From Dicyema japonicum (lineage: Eukaryota > Dicyemida > Rhombozoa > Dicyemidae): DNA of 64,000 nt. Below are positions 34,860-45,673 of the stretch, one piece after another. Position numbers and translations under genes: made by a program. The stretch is taken from the NCBI GenBank assembly GCA_011109175.1, contig RDEW01000095.1:40046-104045 (forward strand), read 5' to 3'. Below the pieces are notes generated by a model. The model was not told the DNA's origin. It saw only the letters and a list, made by a program, of their open reading frames with translations, and searched no databases. Position 1 is the first letter of the stretch; the number at the start of each line of letters is the position of its first letter.

Positions 34860-35360
34860 TATAGAAATCGGTCCTTGGTTTGACTCTCCCCACTGGCTAC
34901 TTGCGCGAAGGTTTCTTCTCCTTTGACTAACAATGCCTCAGGACTGGTCCTGAACGAGGAAGAAATCCCATGCAAGAACACAGTCAAGATCTTTGAAGTA
35001 ACTTTTGACACGTTGATGACATTCAGCACTCATGTGTATAAGTTTGTCAACGATTCAGTACGGAAGCCCAACTGTGTAAAAATGCTGCTTTCATTTAAAA
35101 AAATAGAATTCAACATGAGGCAACCACAAGCAATTGTTATGTCGCTTGGGGAAAAAACTAGCGAGAACAAAAATCGAAAAACTTGGCGTTGTTCAATCAA
35201 GAGCCGCCCAATCTATTTATCAAATAACCGGCTTTATGTCAGGGCAACCACTTTCGATGTCCTTGTAAAGGAAATCGGGCGCTATGTACATCAATCGTGG
35301 GAAATCACCAGAACAACGTATTTATCGAAGAATACCATTAAAAGATGAAAACCTAGAGAG
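34860..35360 (+). mobile_element. LINE-B RT C-terminal fragment
   Basis: The plus strand reads LVLNEEEIPCKNTVKIF, then VTFDTLMTFSTHVYKFVNDS and RKPNCVKMLLSF, aligned with the same region of the 23.6-23.9 kb minus-strand copy. A second, decayed block follows to about 35350. Positions 34700-34860 show nothing further. Confidence 0.65.
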
Positions 35361-35449
35361 AAATACCAGTAAATGATGAAAACCATTTTGAGAGAAGCTG
35401 GGATCACCTGGTGGCTCTTTTTTTATTTATAATTAACTAACTTTTTGGT

Positions 35450-36200
35450 GATTTCCTAAAAAAGACAAGAGCTTTCTTCTTACAACCTCCACTTTTATCA
35501 ACCAGCGTCGTTTGATTGACGCTACTTAAGTTTTTTCTTTATTAATTTTAGTGAATATCTCTCCAAAATATTTGTAGCCTTATTCATACATGAATTGAGT
35601 AACTCCACACCGTGGACACAATCTATATCGTTCGCATGGATTAGTTATACTAAACGTTTTTTTGGATAACGAAATTTTTTAGAACGTCCAAAGCATCTTC
35701 CATGTAAACTGGAGAGAGAACTGACGAAAGTGAGTCACCACGAAGACTATGAATAGTTTTGTTAATATTTTCATGTTAGTTTTACCCACCTTCACCATCA
35801 AACAAACATCTACCAACAAAAATCTTATAATCATTGAAAACAAGTGGTAGTTTATTCCGAAAGTCACTCCCAGAATGTACGTTATTTTTCTGTGTCTTTT
35901 GGATATGCCCTTAAGCCAACGATAACTCCAGAAGAAATCATCGGTTGACCTTCCCCGTCTAACGATAACTCTGATGTCACCTCTCAATGCCTTGAATAGT
36001 TCATTATCAAAGGATTTTTTCAAATTGTTGATTCATATTTCAGCAATTTCCCATAAATATTGTCAAAACCAGCCGCTCTGTTATTATTCAAACGCTGGAG
36101 TTATTCAAGAATTTAGGAATCTGTGAGCGCCTTATTAAATTAACGAGGTTCTCCTTCGAACTGCTAAAGAGGTGAAATGTCATTAAATTGCTGGGTAAAG
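35450..36200 (-). mobile_element. Degenerate LINE RT/linker fragment
   Basis: Minus-strand pieces read ADHFTQQFNDISPL, NNNRAAGFDNIYGKLLKYE and, in 36023-35679, FDNELFKALRGDIRVIVR. This is the RT N-terminal fingers pattern (AAG-D-I---LLK). Too decayed for family assignment. Confidence 0.5.
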
Positions 36201-36334
36201 TGATCGGCTTTAATTTCCATACAAAGAAGCAACAGAAAACAGTGAAATTGAAGAAAATTTAAAAATAATATCAGCAAACTACTAAATGAATTGAATAATG
36301 AAGATTAAAAAATGTCCTAATATAGAAGAAGCCG

Positions 36335-36560
36335 AGATCAGGTAGCATAGTGGTCAGTGCTGTCGGTCATAATTACCTGTGGTTAATCCCATATTGTTAC
36401 TATTTGGTAAAAGGTTTATGTTATGCTCTTTGTCTTCTTTAGCTCCTTAGATGTTTCATGAATGCTCCTAACTGTAGAGACACCTAGTGTCCTTCTGGCT
36501 CCAGGAAAGAGTTTCCATAATGGGGGAACGGACGGACTCGCACGATTCCCATTCTTCCTT
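36335..36560 (+). mobile_element. SINE-B copy, plus strand
   Basis: The tRNA-like head GATCAGGTAGCATAGTGGTC (box A) is followed by ACCTGTGGTTAATCCC (box B), then a body with TTTGTCTTCTTTAGCTCC also seen reversed at 49.7 kb. The remaining spacer 36560-37460 contains no gene or recognised repeat. Confidence 0.65.
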
Positions 36561-37464
36561 AACGGACGACAACAAGAAGGGCCACATTATTTCTTGTCCT
36601 GATCCACTTTCGATCCTTAAGCCGCATCAGATATACCTATCCCATTTCTGAGAGCATCTGAGAGAACACCGATCGAAGGGACCGGTGGTCCTATTAGAGG
36701 TTAAGAGTTATTTGACGTCTAATTAAGGTATATCTATCTTCCACTGTCATAGTGGGACTCATCCTTTCCAAACATAATATCCGTTCATAACCCCTTAGTA
36801 AATTCATCGCAGTAAAATCACGAAAATAATCACTAATTTTTCTATCATTTTAACAAATAGACCTACACACGTGGTCCATTTCGTTGATTAGCACTTAAAA
36901 TTAACACCTTTTTTAGAGAATTGAACTTTTCGATATCTTTTATCTTAAGGACTTGATCACATGGTTCCTATCGCCGATTTAATCTCCAAAATCAAATTTT
37001 TACAGCAATATAAAAAATCAAAATTTCGACCTCTTCTATCTAGGAAACGCTCACGTGGTCTTGAATTTACCTAGAACCAATGGCAAGTGTCTCTAGCCAA
37101 ATGGTGAATAACTTGTCACTAATGTCTTTGTTCTGTTTTCAAATAAGATATTCAATTCAAAAATAACAGTATGTGGGTTTGAAAATTCTAAAGTATAAAG
37201 GAAAAATCAAAGATCGATTCACAATCTTATGTCTAATTTCACCACATGGGAGCTAAAACTAATAAATCACGTAACAAGCCCCATAGCAACCAAGAAAGTA
37301 GTTGAAAATTGTACGTTCCCACCACATTTATAATGCATATAACAAATCATACATTTAAATTTTAAAAATACTCAAAAAGTAAATATTTAATTTGTCAAAA
37401 TAAAGATATTACCATTTCAAGTATTTCTGAATAGTTTTATAATCTTGAATCTTTTGAGTAGGTC

Positions 37465-39042
37465 CTAGACAACATCATTGCAAAGACAACCCACAGCAGC
37501 CAAAACGGGATCCTTGGAACGAATATAGTTAGAACAGATTTCACGTATGGTGCTTTCATCCACATCATTTATTCGTGCGTCCAATTCAGCATAGGAAATT
37601 CTCTTCCCATAAAATAATAGCTGTCTGCAAAAATACAATTTCTCAACCTCGCAATATCATCGCAAATAGGGGTGGAGCCGTCCAAATTGTACAAAAGAGT
37701 TGCTTTGAGCAGATTCTTTGCACTTTGAACTTCCGAATCACTTATGGAAGAGCATATTCTCTTCCTACAATTATAATATTGAAAGAACCATTCGTCTACA
37801 ACGGCCGAAATCATACCAGAGGCATTTTTTTCGTCACTCACAAAATACACCCCCTGTGATAATTCAGAAAATTCAACCATAATCCAGTGTCATAGTAACA
37901 CGTGTTGAAGGACTGAAAACAATACGCCAGTTTATTCGCTTGCACAGTTTTGGCGAGTTTAGAGGTCACATTGAGTCCACTAACTTGACTACAATCCCAC
38001 ATGCCCACAAGTGCGTTGGCAACCATCATAGGAATGCTATCTCCAGACCTCCAGCATGGCCCTTCCACAGCCAAAGCCGCGTGAACAACTTCAAGGCTAG
38101 GATCTAACACTTTAATCTGCGAGTCAATTTTTAAATCATTACATCCGAGCCTGTATAGACATATGGATAATCCTGATGGAATGGAATTTTTGAGCTTCCC
38201 AGGTGACCAAAATACTTGTACGCCAATTCAACAAGGGATTCGTGATCAACACCTACCAGAATTACAAACATATACCCCCCGAGGCTGCAAGTACCAACCT
38301 CTCAGCCTTATAATGAGTATTTATGTAGTCTATAAGGTCTTGCTGGTTGATCGACCTTGAAATCAAACATAAGCTCACCTTATGTTCTGAGGAGGTCCTA
38401 GAATTGTGTAGCTCAAAGAAGACCCACTGTACGCGATTGAATGTAAATGGTCGAAAACAACTTCCTGGAGATTTCCTTCAATTTCCTTAAAATTAGTTAG
38501 AAATTCATAATACTTGCATTTCTCGAAGAATAACACCCCTCTCTCGTTCAATCTCAACCTTTCCCAATCTACTATTCAAAATAATATCGGCCAAGATGTC
38601 AACGCCTAAATATTCTTAGGATACAAGGTTAACATTGATGCACGTGTCCATTGAGACATTTGGCATAGTAGGCAGTCATCTCTCTAGAAGTGTAGGCATT
38701 TAGATGCGCCCCAATTGTCTCAACTTCCATTTCAAGACCCATTTGCGATCGCTTATGAGAACCCTTGAAAAACATGTGCTCGAGAAAATGAGCTACTCCG
38801 TTATTCGAGTGATTTTCATATCGAGAACCAGCATCCAGAAAAAGACCCACCTTTGAAAAATAACTGAAACGGCATACAGTCGAAGTTGGTAAGTTCACGT
38901 GCTCGGTTGCAACACGAAGACCGTTTGGTAGTCTGGTAACAATCGTATTTTCACTTTTCTGACAAGCAGCATTAACGCTAAAAAACCGCTTATTAAAATT
39001 TATATACAAAAGTACCTTAAATAAAGAGAACTGACGAAGCAT
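37465..39042 (-). CDS. PMPCB: Mitochondrial processing peptidase, beta (catalytic) subunit
   Basis: Matrix metalloprotease that removes targeting presequences; 449 aa. Ten exons on the minus strand: 39042-39016, 38988-38878, 38850-38634, 38605-38514, 38485-38379, 38355-38276, 38252-38143, 38116-37878, 37853-37648, 37624-37465 (introns 23-28 nt). The start [19 protein letters not shown] is a presequence. [10 protein letters not shown] contains the inverted zinc motif HxxEH, and [12 protein letters not shown] the downstream Glu region, so this is the catalytic rather than alpha or core subunit. Later: [39 protein letters not shown], ending [15 protein letters not shown]. One G is missing at 37850-37853, right after the intron acceptor, where the frame from DTGLW to GVYFVSDE slips by one. 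Confidence 0.92.
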
Positions 39043-39157
39043 GACGAAGAGAATTCAAATTTATTATTATTTATAAATAATAATTTAAATTTATAGTATA
39101 ACATTTAAAAGATTATAAAAATCGAAAAAATATTTATATATTTTAAATGCTAATAAG

Positions 39158-39550
39158 ATTTGACGAGTGACTCCGTCATCAGTGGACTCTCACTGCGGAA
39201 CTGGATAGTCAAAAAAAACTCACACACAAGAAAAGAAAATAGAAGTGAAGATCATTCCTTGGTTCTACGATTAGTTAAAATTAACTGTTTACTTAAATAA
39301 AGTGTGTGTCTGTCTATGCGGAGCTATAAATACCATGGCTCCGTAAAAAAGGCTGTTATTATTTAAATGGGATTATAAATATTTTTCATAATTGTGACGC
39401 AGTCTGATGACATCGGATCTGACAGTCGTGGGTTCGTATCGGAAAGATGAACTTTTTCAGCGAAGGTCTATTCTCGTCAAACAGATCCCACTCATGAGGC
39501 GACGAGTCTTTCTGGCTGGACGCATTAGTTGAAAGGGATATTCGTACTTT
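39158..39550 (+). mobile_element. SINE-A tail followed by a SINE-C head
   Basis: GACGAGTGACTCCGTCATCA, CTCACTGCGGAACTGGAT and AAGATCATTCCTTGGTTCTA (39158-39290) repeat the SINE-A body at 63.87-64.0 kb almost exactly. At 39385-39550 the plus strand has the SINE-C head (ACGCAGTCTGATGACATCGG, GTCGTGGGTTCG) and body, matching the reverse of 2.55-2.72 kb. Confidence 0.7.
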
Positions 39551-39589
39551 TCCCTGATTAATTACACTAGCGAAGATTATTATTATAAA

Positions 39590-40870
39590 AACTTTTCCGT
39601 CGAAGAATCGAGGTACGACGACTTTGAATGGATGTTCTTCTCCAAACTTTTCCATCACTTTGGAATCACCCCAGAAGAAGTCAATGGGTTCTCCCCAGTT
39701 TGTCACGAACATGGCTGAATCACTGGAAGTCTTTAACGTGGACTTGGTTACCTCCCTCTATAAGAATAATCTTATAAAGGAGTTTGTTTTGACTGAAAAG
39801 CCCGCTTATAACTCTCATGATAATTCAAAATACAGTTCCGTGAAGCAAACACAAATATTCGCAATTCTCTGCCACTCTACAGTTTCTACATGTTCACGGA
39901 GTTCCTTGAAGGCAATCTGAAGCTAGATTGGGCTTCATCATAAAAACTCAGAAAGTGACCCAGCTATAAGACTTCCTTCCCCAATTCATAGAACTGGAAC
40001 TTGTTTTTTTTAACTCAAACAACTCCATTCTGCTGAAAAAATGCAACCAATTTGCCACCTCAGAGCCTACGTCAGCATAAGTCGATGCTTTGAAGGCACT
40101 TTGTATTGTCTCCCTCGTATGGAATATCGGGGACAACTTCTCTGCAACCCTACTAGACATGAATACTTCCATTTCCGTTAAAATATCATCAATGAGGGTA
40201 TTTCCTCCACGACCAGTATTCATGTTTCTAGATTGTTCTCAAAGATCCCAGAAGGTCATGGAAATTCTTCAATTTGTCACTGCCACGGAATTTTCAGTTT
40301 TTAATTTTATGTGTTTGATTCGATCCCTTTTTTATCAGAGGAAGTTAACGGCCTCCAAAGTTGCAGGTTTGATCCACGAATTTATTCCCTTCGCTCCCAA
40401 TGAGTTCTCTCTGCTTTCTCGTATCATTGAGGATAACTCCATGTTTCTACACGCTCAAAGGTATTCTTATGACTTATTGCAGAGCTAGAACGCCTTCCTT
40501 GCTGCCAGGCATCAAAAAAGGTCTCCACAGATCATAATAATGCACATTTGTACGAATCTCGAGCTCTGAATGTCTCTAATGGTTTGTTTTTTTCAAACAT
40601 CCGCAAGCTGTACAACGATTTTTGTGTTCTTCCTGAGTCTGGGTCATTTCCCCTTATTTGGCGACTTTTTTTGAAGATTGAAGTAACTTTGATGTTGAAT
40701 TGTTTAGAATGAGTTTGGTACGAAGAATGACCTTGATTCTGTGTATTTCCGAGGTATTCAGATTTGTCCATGGTGTAAGGTTTTGTTGGTTATTGAGTAA
40801 AGGATTTGTGTATGGATTATTTGGTGTATTCACCTGGGAATTTGGATGAGGTTGTAAGTGTATAGGTGGA
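39590..40870. other. Unassigned region with several short exon-like open segments
   Basis: Plus-strand segments look protein-like: SLEVFNVDLVTSLYKNNLIK, FYMFTEFLEGNLKLDW (39890-39940), and LIHEFIPFAPNEFSLLSRII ending YSYDLLQS at about 40488. The minus strand has a 91-codon open segment (40223-39948) with DDILTEMEVFMSSRVAEKL. I could not build a consistent short-intron gene on either strand nor name a family. It may be a broken single-copy gene or an unfamiliar element. Confidence 0.3.
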
Positions 40871-40979
40871 TAAGGAAATTCGTGTTAAAGTCCCAATTGA
40901 GGAGATTGAATTACTCATTGGAATTGAATTGAAGAAAATTGAATTGGACTATTAATATTTAATTTATATTTTAAAATCT

Positions 40980-41775
40980 TTTTTATTGTTTTTTATTTGT
41001 CTTTGTATGACAAAAGCCAAGCGGAAACTTAACATATTACGGGCAGTAGCTGGCCACTCAAACGGTCAGCAAAAAGAAAACTTAACTCTTCTCTACAAAC
41101 AGTTCATCAGGACTACACTCAACTACGCCTCACCAAGTTGGGCCCCCTCAATCTCCTTGTCCCTTTCTCAAGAACTGCAGAAAGTGCAAAACTCGGCGCT
41201 GAGAATAATAACTGGCTGCTTAAAGTCAACCCCCACCGACCATTTACATTGGGAGTCGAAAATCCTCCCGCTCTATGACCACCTGGAAATGCGTAATTTA
41301 CAATTCCTACGGCAGTCGTTCGACCCGAATCACCCAGTTCACGCTCTGCTAAGTAACAATAACCGCAGATACATACGCAGGACCCTCTTTGACCTACAAA
41401 GAGCCTTGTCGAAGATCACTCCCCCCTCAAGAAGACTCAACTTGGACCCGCCGAATCCATGATTTCATCTCAACACGGGCCATTAGGACACTTCAATATA
41501 ACAAAGTCTTGGAGCGCTTCCCCCCTGATATGAGTCCAACAGAAAAATCGCTCCGAGGAAGATCAGAATCGGACTGGCTCGCCTACGATGTGGACACCAC
41601 CCTTTTTTGGCTGGCAGAGTAGTTCGGGACCTTTTTCCCTGCCCTGGACCACCGGATGCAAAAGTCGAGGATCTCTGGGAGCGGCCTGTCCGGACTGCAC
41701 GCTCTCTGATGGTCGCCGGCTTCCCACTTGCTGGCGAAGCCGGGGTTAATAATTTTAATTTTGTCTTTATATTAA
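40980..41775 (+). mobile_element. LINE-B, longest C-terminal copy
   Basis: The plus strand reads AKRKLNILRAVAGHSNGQQK, LLYKQFIRTTLNYASPSWAP, ELQKVQNSALRIITGCLKST, then in shifted frames SDWLAYDVDTTLFWLAE and DLWERPVRTARSLMVAGFPL, ending in GCGAAGCCGGGGTTAATAAT. This is the post-RT domain of a Jockey-like LINE with its true 3' end, and it defines the family. Two frame changes make it non-functional, though divergence looks lower than in other copies. Confidence 0.8.
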
Positions 41776-41779
41776 TGGT

Positions 41780-44679
41780 CTTTGATTATTGAGTCAACTC
41801 ACAAATGTAACAACATTTTTATTAAAGACAAGGTCGTAGCGATATTTATGGGGATTACGTTTTATTAAAAATCCTGCCAGGAGGCCTCGATTTTTTTCGC
41901 AGTTTTACCCACTCTAGCTTCAAAGCATCGTCTGGACGTACGTGTCCACTCTGGTCCTCAGAAGAAAGCACTTGATCCGTTCCACTACCACGCTCCTTAC
42001 TGAGTTGGTCAGCGTTTCCTCTTTTTCTAGTGCTTCTTCACCTACGAAGGGTCAGCTTGATCGCGATCCTTCTAGTCTTATCAAGAAGGTTGATTATTGT
42101 GTCTCTCTCTTGGGCGAAAATACTACCCTTCACATCCGTAGATGAGAGAGCAGAATAATTCTTTCAAAAATTGAGATAAAGGTCTCTTTTTCAAATCGAG
42201 TTTCTGTACGCAGAAGTTCCACAACTGTGGTTCTGGGTAGGCTTATGTGCTTGCAAGGACTTGTCAATCAATTTCGGAATCTGTGGAGACTGAATGTCCT
42301 TAATTAGCTGTTTACTGATAATTTTTTTCAGTTTGTTTGAGGTCAATAAAATTAATTATTAAATAAGTCAAAAAACTTGCTTCTGGATTGAATGCATACC
42401 TCCTACGATTTGTGTGAAAATGCTCTCAGTCATCCTTTTCGGCTATCCCTCTTTTTCAAGGTCATAAATGGTTTTGTAAACAATGGCAATAAACGTTACT
42501 TTTAACTGAAATGATACGTTGCTGATATCTTGAATTCGACATTTTTACCCGCATCACTAACAGCCTAAAATTATCACATTAAGTTAACATTTGACTTTGA
42601 GGAAGTGTCATGGAAATGGACCTATTTCTCCATATATCTTCTGAAGGAGATACCTGGACTATTGGAGGATGGATTCGGTCGACACAAGTAGACGTTCTCC
42701 CTTGGGCTCATTCCTTGGTTTAATTGGTTATGACTGTTTGCGCTGGGCTTACTTAAGATTCTAAGCCTGGGGTAAATAAATAAATTGTGACGTAGATTCG
42801 TCGCTAGGATTGTGATTATTCGTTAAAATTATGACGTAACTCTCTAGCAATGCATCATTAGTTAGGCTCCCTCGCCTGGTTGAACGTTTATCCTTTATTC
42901 CTCTCTTCTTTCTTTATTCTCGTTCTATTATAATGGTGTCGTTTTATCCACCTGTTTTAGATGACGCCCGATTGACACAAAACACCTCAGAGAGATTAAC
43001 ACTCTCATTCTTACTATTCTTTAGGGCCATGAATGATAGTCTCAATCAGGGAGATGAAATTATTTCTTGATTCCCCTTGTATCATAAATAACTTTGACAT
43101 ATCTCTGAAATAGAGCTCTATTCTGTTCCATCCTTTGGAGTAAAAAGTATTCTTTCTTTCTAAGTATTAGCCATTGTGGAGACCCTTCCACTGAAGTAGC
43201 TATGAGAGGGATCATTTTCTAATGCCATCCAGGTATTGGGTGTCTCCTGAGTCAGATGGATTCAAGAATTGAAGAGGCCGAAGAGCAGAAACAAAATTCT
43301 TTACCAATTAGGTAGCAATGTGAAAATCCAACCCAAATCTGAAAAAGCTTCCCTGACAATATATATGTTAGACAACATATGTCAACAGAATAGGAAATAT
43401 CAATATCACTTAAGTAGGTTTTTCATACGCCACATGGAATAAAAAATATTTGATTTTCGGTAAAAATGACTAATACTAATTAATAGCCTTCTGGTTTTTG
43501 AATTTATATTCATTATTTTACTTTTCAGACAACTAGAACATTTTTAATTTCCAAATATTTAACCCCACCGACACAATTTACACGCTGTCACCATAGCAAC
43601 CGAGATCAACTGAGGAAACCATTGATTTATATTGACGTTATGACTTCGTATTGTGGCTAGATTTTCTGAGCTCTTGAGAAAAGACAAAGACTTCCTGCTT
43701 GTAGGTCATTTTCATTAATTATTAGTCATTCATAAAAAATTTCAAGAAAATGTTATTTCTAAGTGCTTATTGACAAATTTGTTTAATTTTTGCTAACGGA
43801 CTTCAAAAAAGTAGGAACTTAAAAAAACGCCAAAATCTAGATCACTGATCCTCTAATATTATAAATACAATTTTTATGAAAACTGGATTCAGTCTAGATC
43901 TGTACTGTTCCATATGCGGTAGATGACACAATAATTGTTATGCATAATGTCGAGTAGGGAGAATATGGTGCAAGCGGAACCCTAAGGATTCATATGCTCA
44001 TAGGAAACGCGAAAGTGTTATTAACTAACAACACCAGTAAAATTAACTGTTTTATTTCATTTTTGCTAATAATTTTTTTTAAATCGAGGTCACTGTAAAT
44101 ATTTGGTTCCGAAATTTTTATCGAAAATTAGCTAAAAAATGATTTATGAGACTTTTATTGCTGTTGGCTACTCGAGCGAATTTCCCTGGCAGTTCAGAAG
44201 GGATTATAACACAGGCTAACTTTAATTTAGTTTTTGAAACAAAAAATAACAATTCAATAAGGGTGGACGAAATATTTCCACAATATATAATCGGGAAAGA
44301 ATTGACGGTTTATGCAAAAATATAGGCTATTTTTGAATGGATGGCAACATTTTCTCGTCATTGTAGGAAAAGTATCAAAAATCAAAGAATATAAGATAAA
44401 AGTACGACACGGAGAATTTTGATTACAAATTTATTTTTATTATTCAACAGTCTCACGTAGAATTAGATATCGTAACAAATCCCAAATGAAATCAAAAATT
44501 GTTTACAATGGTAAATTTATTTGACATTAAACCGCTAAATCAACTTCTTACTAACTATGAAAAAATATTTTAAATTATATTTATTTTTTTTAAATAACTT
44601 AAAATCAATCAATTTTTAATCTGGTTAACCATTTTGATTAACAACAGTAATAAAATATATTTAAAACCATTGAATTTTT
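41780..44679. repeat. Gene-free interval with SINE fragments
   Basis: 41930-42145 has an open frame (KKVDYCVSLLGENTTLHIRR at its end) of unknown origin. 42655-42760 is a plus-strand SINE-C body (GTTCTCCCTTGGGCTCATTC). 43165-43360 is a minus-strand SINE-B (CATTGTGGAGACCCTTCCAC, CTCCTGAGTCAGATGGATTC). 43955-44030 is family G (AAGCGGAACCCTAAGGATTC). The remainder, including 44040-44660, is AT-rich and featureless. Confidence 0.5.
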
Positions 44680-45496
44680 ATGTCAACCGCAGGATACCTA
44701 GCCAGTTACAAATTATACATTAGAGTATTTAAAGTCAAATGAACTTTAGGGTTCAGAATTAAATCCAGAACGACATGGATTTAACGTTTACGACCAACAA
44801 TGGCATACTACCCTCAAAGTGCTCCACAAAATGGGACTTTTGAAGCTAACTGTCAACATCGTTCCGATAGACAGTCTTTCTCGCTTCATTCCTGCTGTTA
44901 AGAATTTTGATTCAAGATCGCTTCCTATAGTTTCATATCATAAATATCATCATAGCTATCATACACCTGCGATAACAATGAGGAAGAAGTGTTCCTATCA
45001 GATAACGATGCGATTGAAGAACATTTAAACTCCAAGTTTCCGGAATTTATGGCCGAACCTTATCCAGGACTTTTCAGTGAAATCTATGATATTTCTTGCG
45101 CATTTTTTGGCTGTGTCAAGAGCAATTACAGCGTTGAAAACGTCACAAATCATCTAGCATGTCTTGAGAAAGTTCTGGAGTATAATAATAAACCATTATT
45201 GGGGGGCGACGGGCCCTGTTTCGCTGACGTTTTCTTGTTTGTTCGACTTTACTTTTTACAGGTTGTTCTGAAGGTATTTGAATCTTAAACTTTAGTACTC
45301 TAAGCAATATGAGATTCCAAACTACATGAAGCGAACAAGGTCCCTCATTGATAATCTGGTTAAACAATACCCCATCAGTTCTTCATGTCCTACTGATCAG
45401 GATATTGTCAAGCAGTATTCTTACTCCCCAGAAATACGCATTCCTCTGTGTGATTGGAGGTTTTTTAATAACGTTACTTATTCTTTCGAAGGTTAA
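44680..45496 (+). CDS. CLIC-like protein (chloride intracellular channel / GST fold)
   Basis: Four exons in phase: 44680-44724, 44750-44929, 44956-45273, 45296-45496 (introns 25, 26, 22 nt), 247 aa. The order of segments follows invertebrate CLIC proteins: YKLYIRGSE at the start, VLHKMGLLKLTVNIVPID, SLPILSYTCDNNEEEVFLSD, NDAIEEHLNSKFPEF, KPLLGGDGPCFADVFLFVRL and YMKRTRSL followed by SSCPTDQDIVKQY (family: TCPADQEIEHAY). The C-terminal DQ-acidic end is the best CLIC marker. The redox Cys of vertebrate CLICs (CPFC) is not present; DQQWHTTLKVL occupies that place, as in glutaredoxin-dead invertebrate forms. Metaxins were considered and fit less well. Confidence 0.7.
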
Positions 45497-45673
45497 TTAG
45501 TGATTTTAAGCTAACTAATATTAATAAAGTTTTTATTTCAGTGTGACATTTCAATTTTTTGTTTGATAGTATCCAGCGTAGTAATCGTTATTCTTCATTG
45601 AATTTTTGCAGATATGTACTGTTCAATATATAATCGATTGTAACTTATATTCTACTTTTTTCGGCGGAAATGA

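Noticed and set aside
44680-45496. Metaxin or GDAP1 identity
   Set aside because: No membrane segment at the C terminus, and the CPTDQDI-type ending is a CLIC trait.
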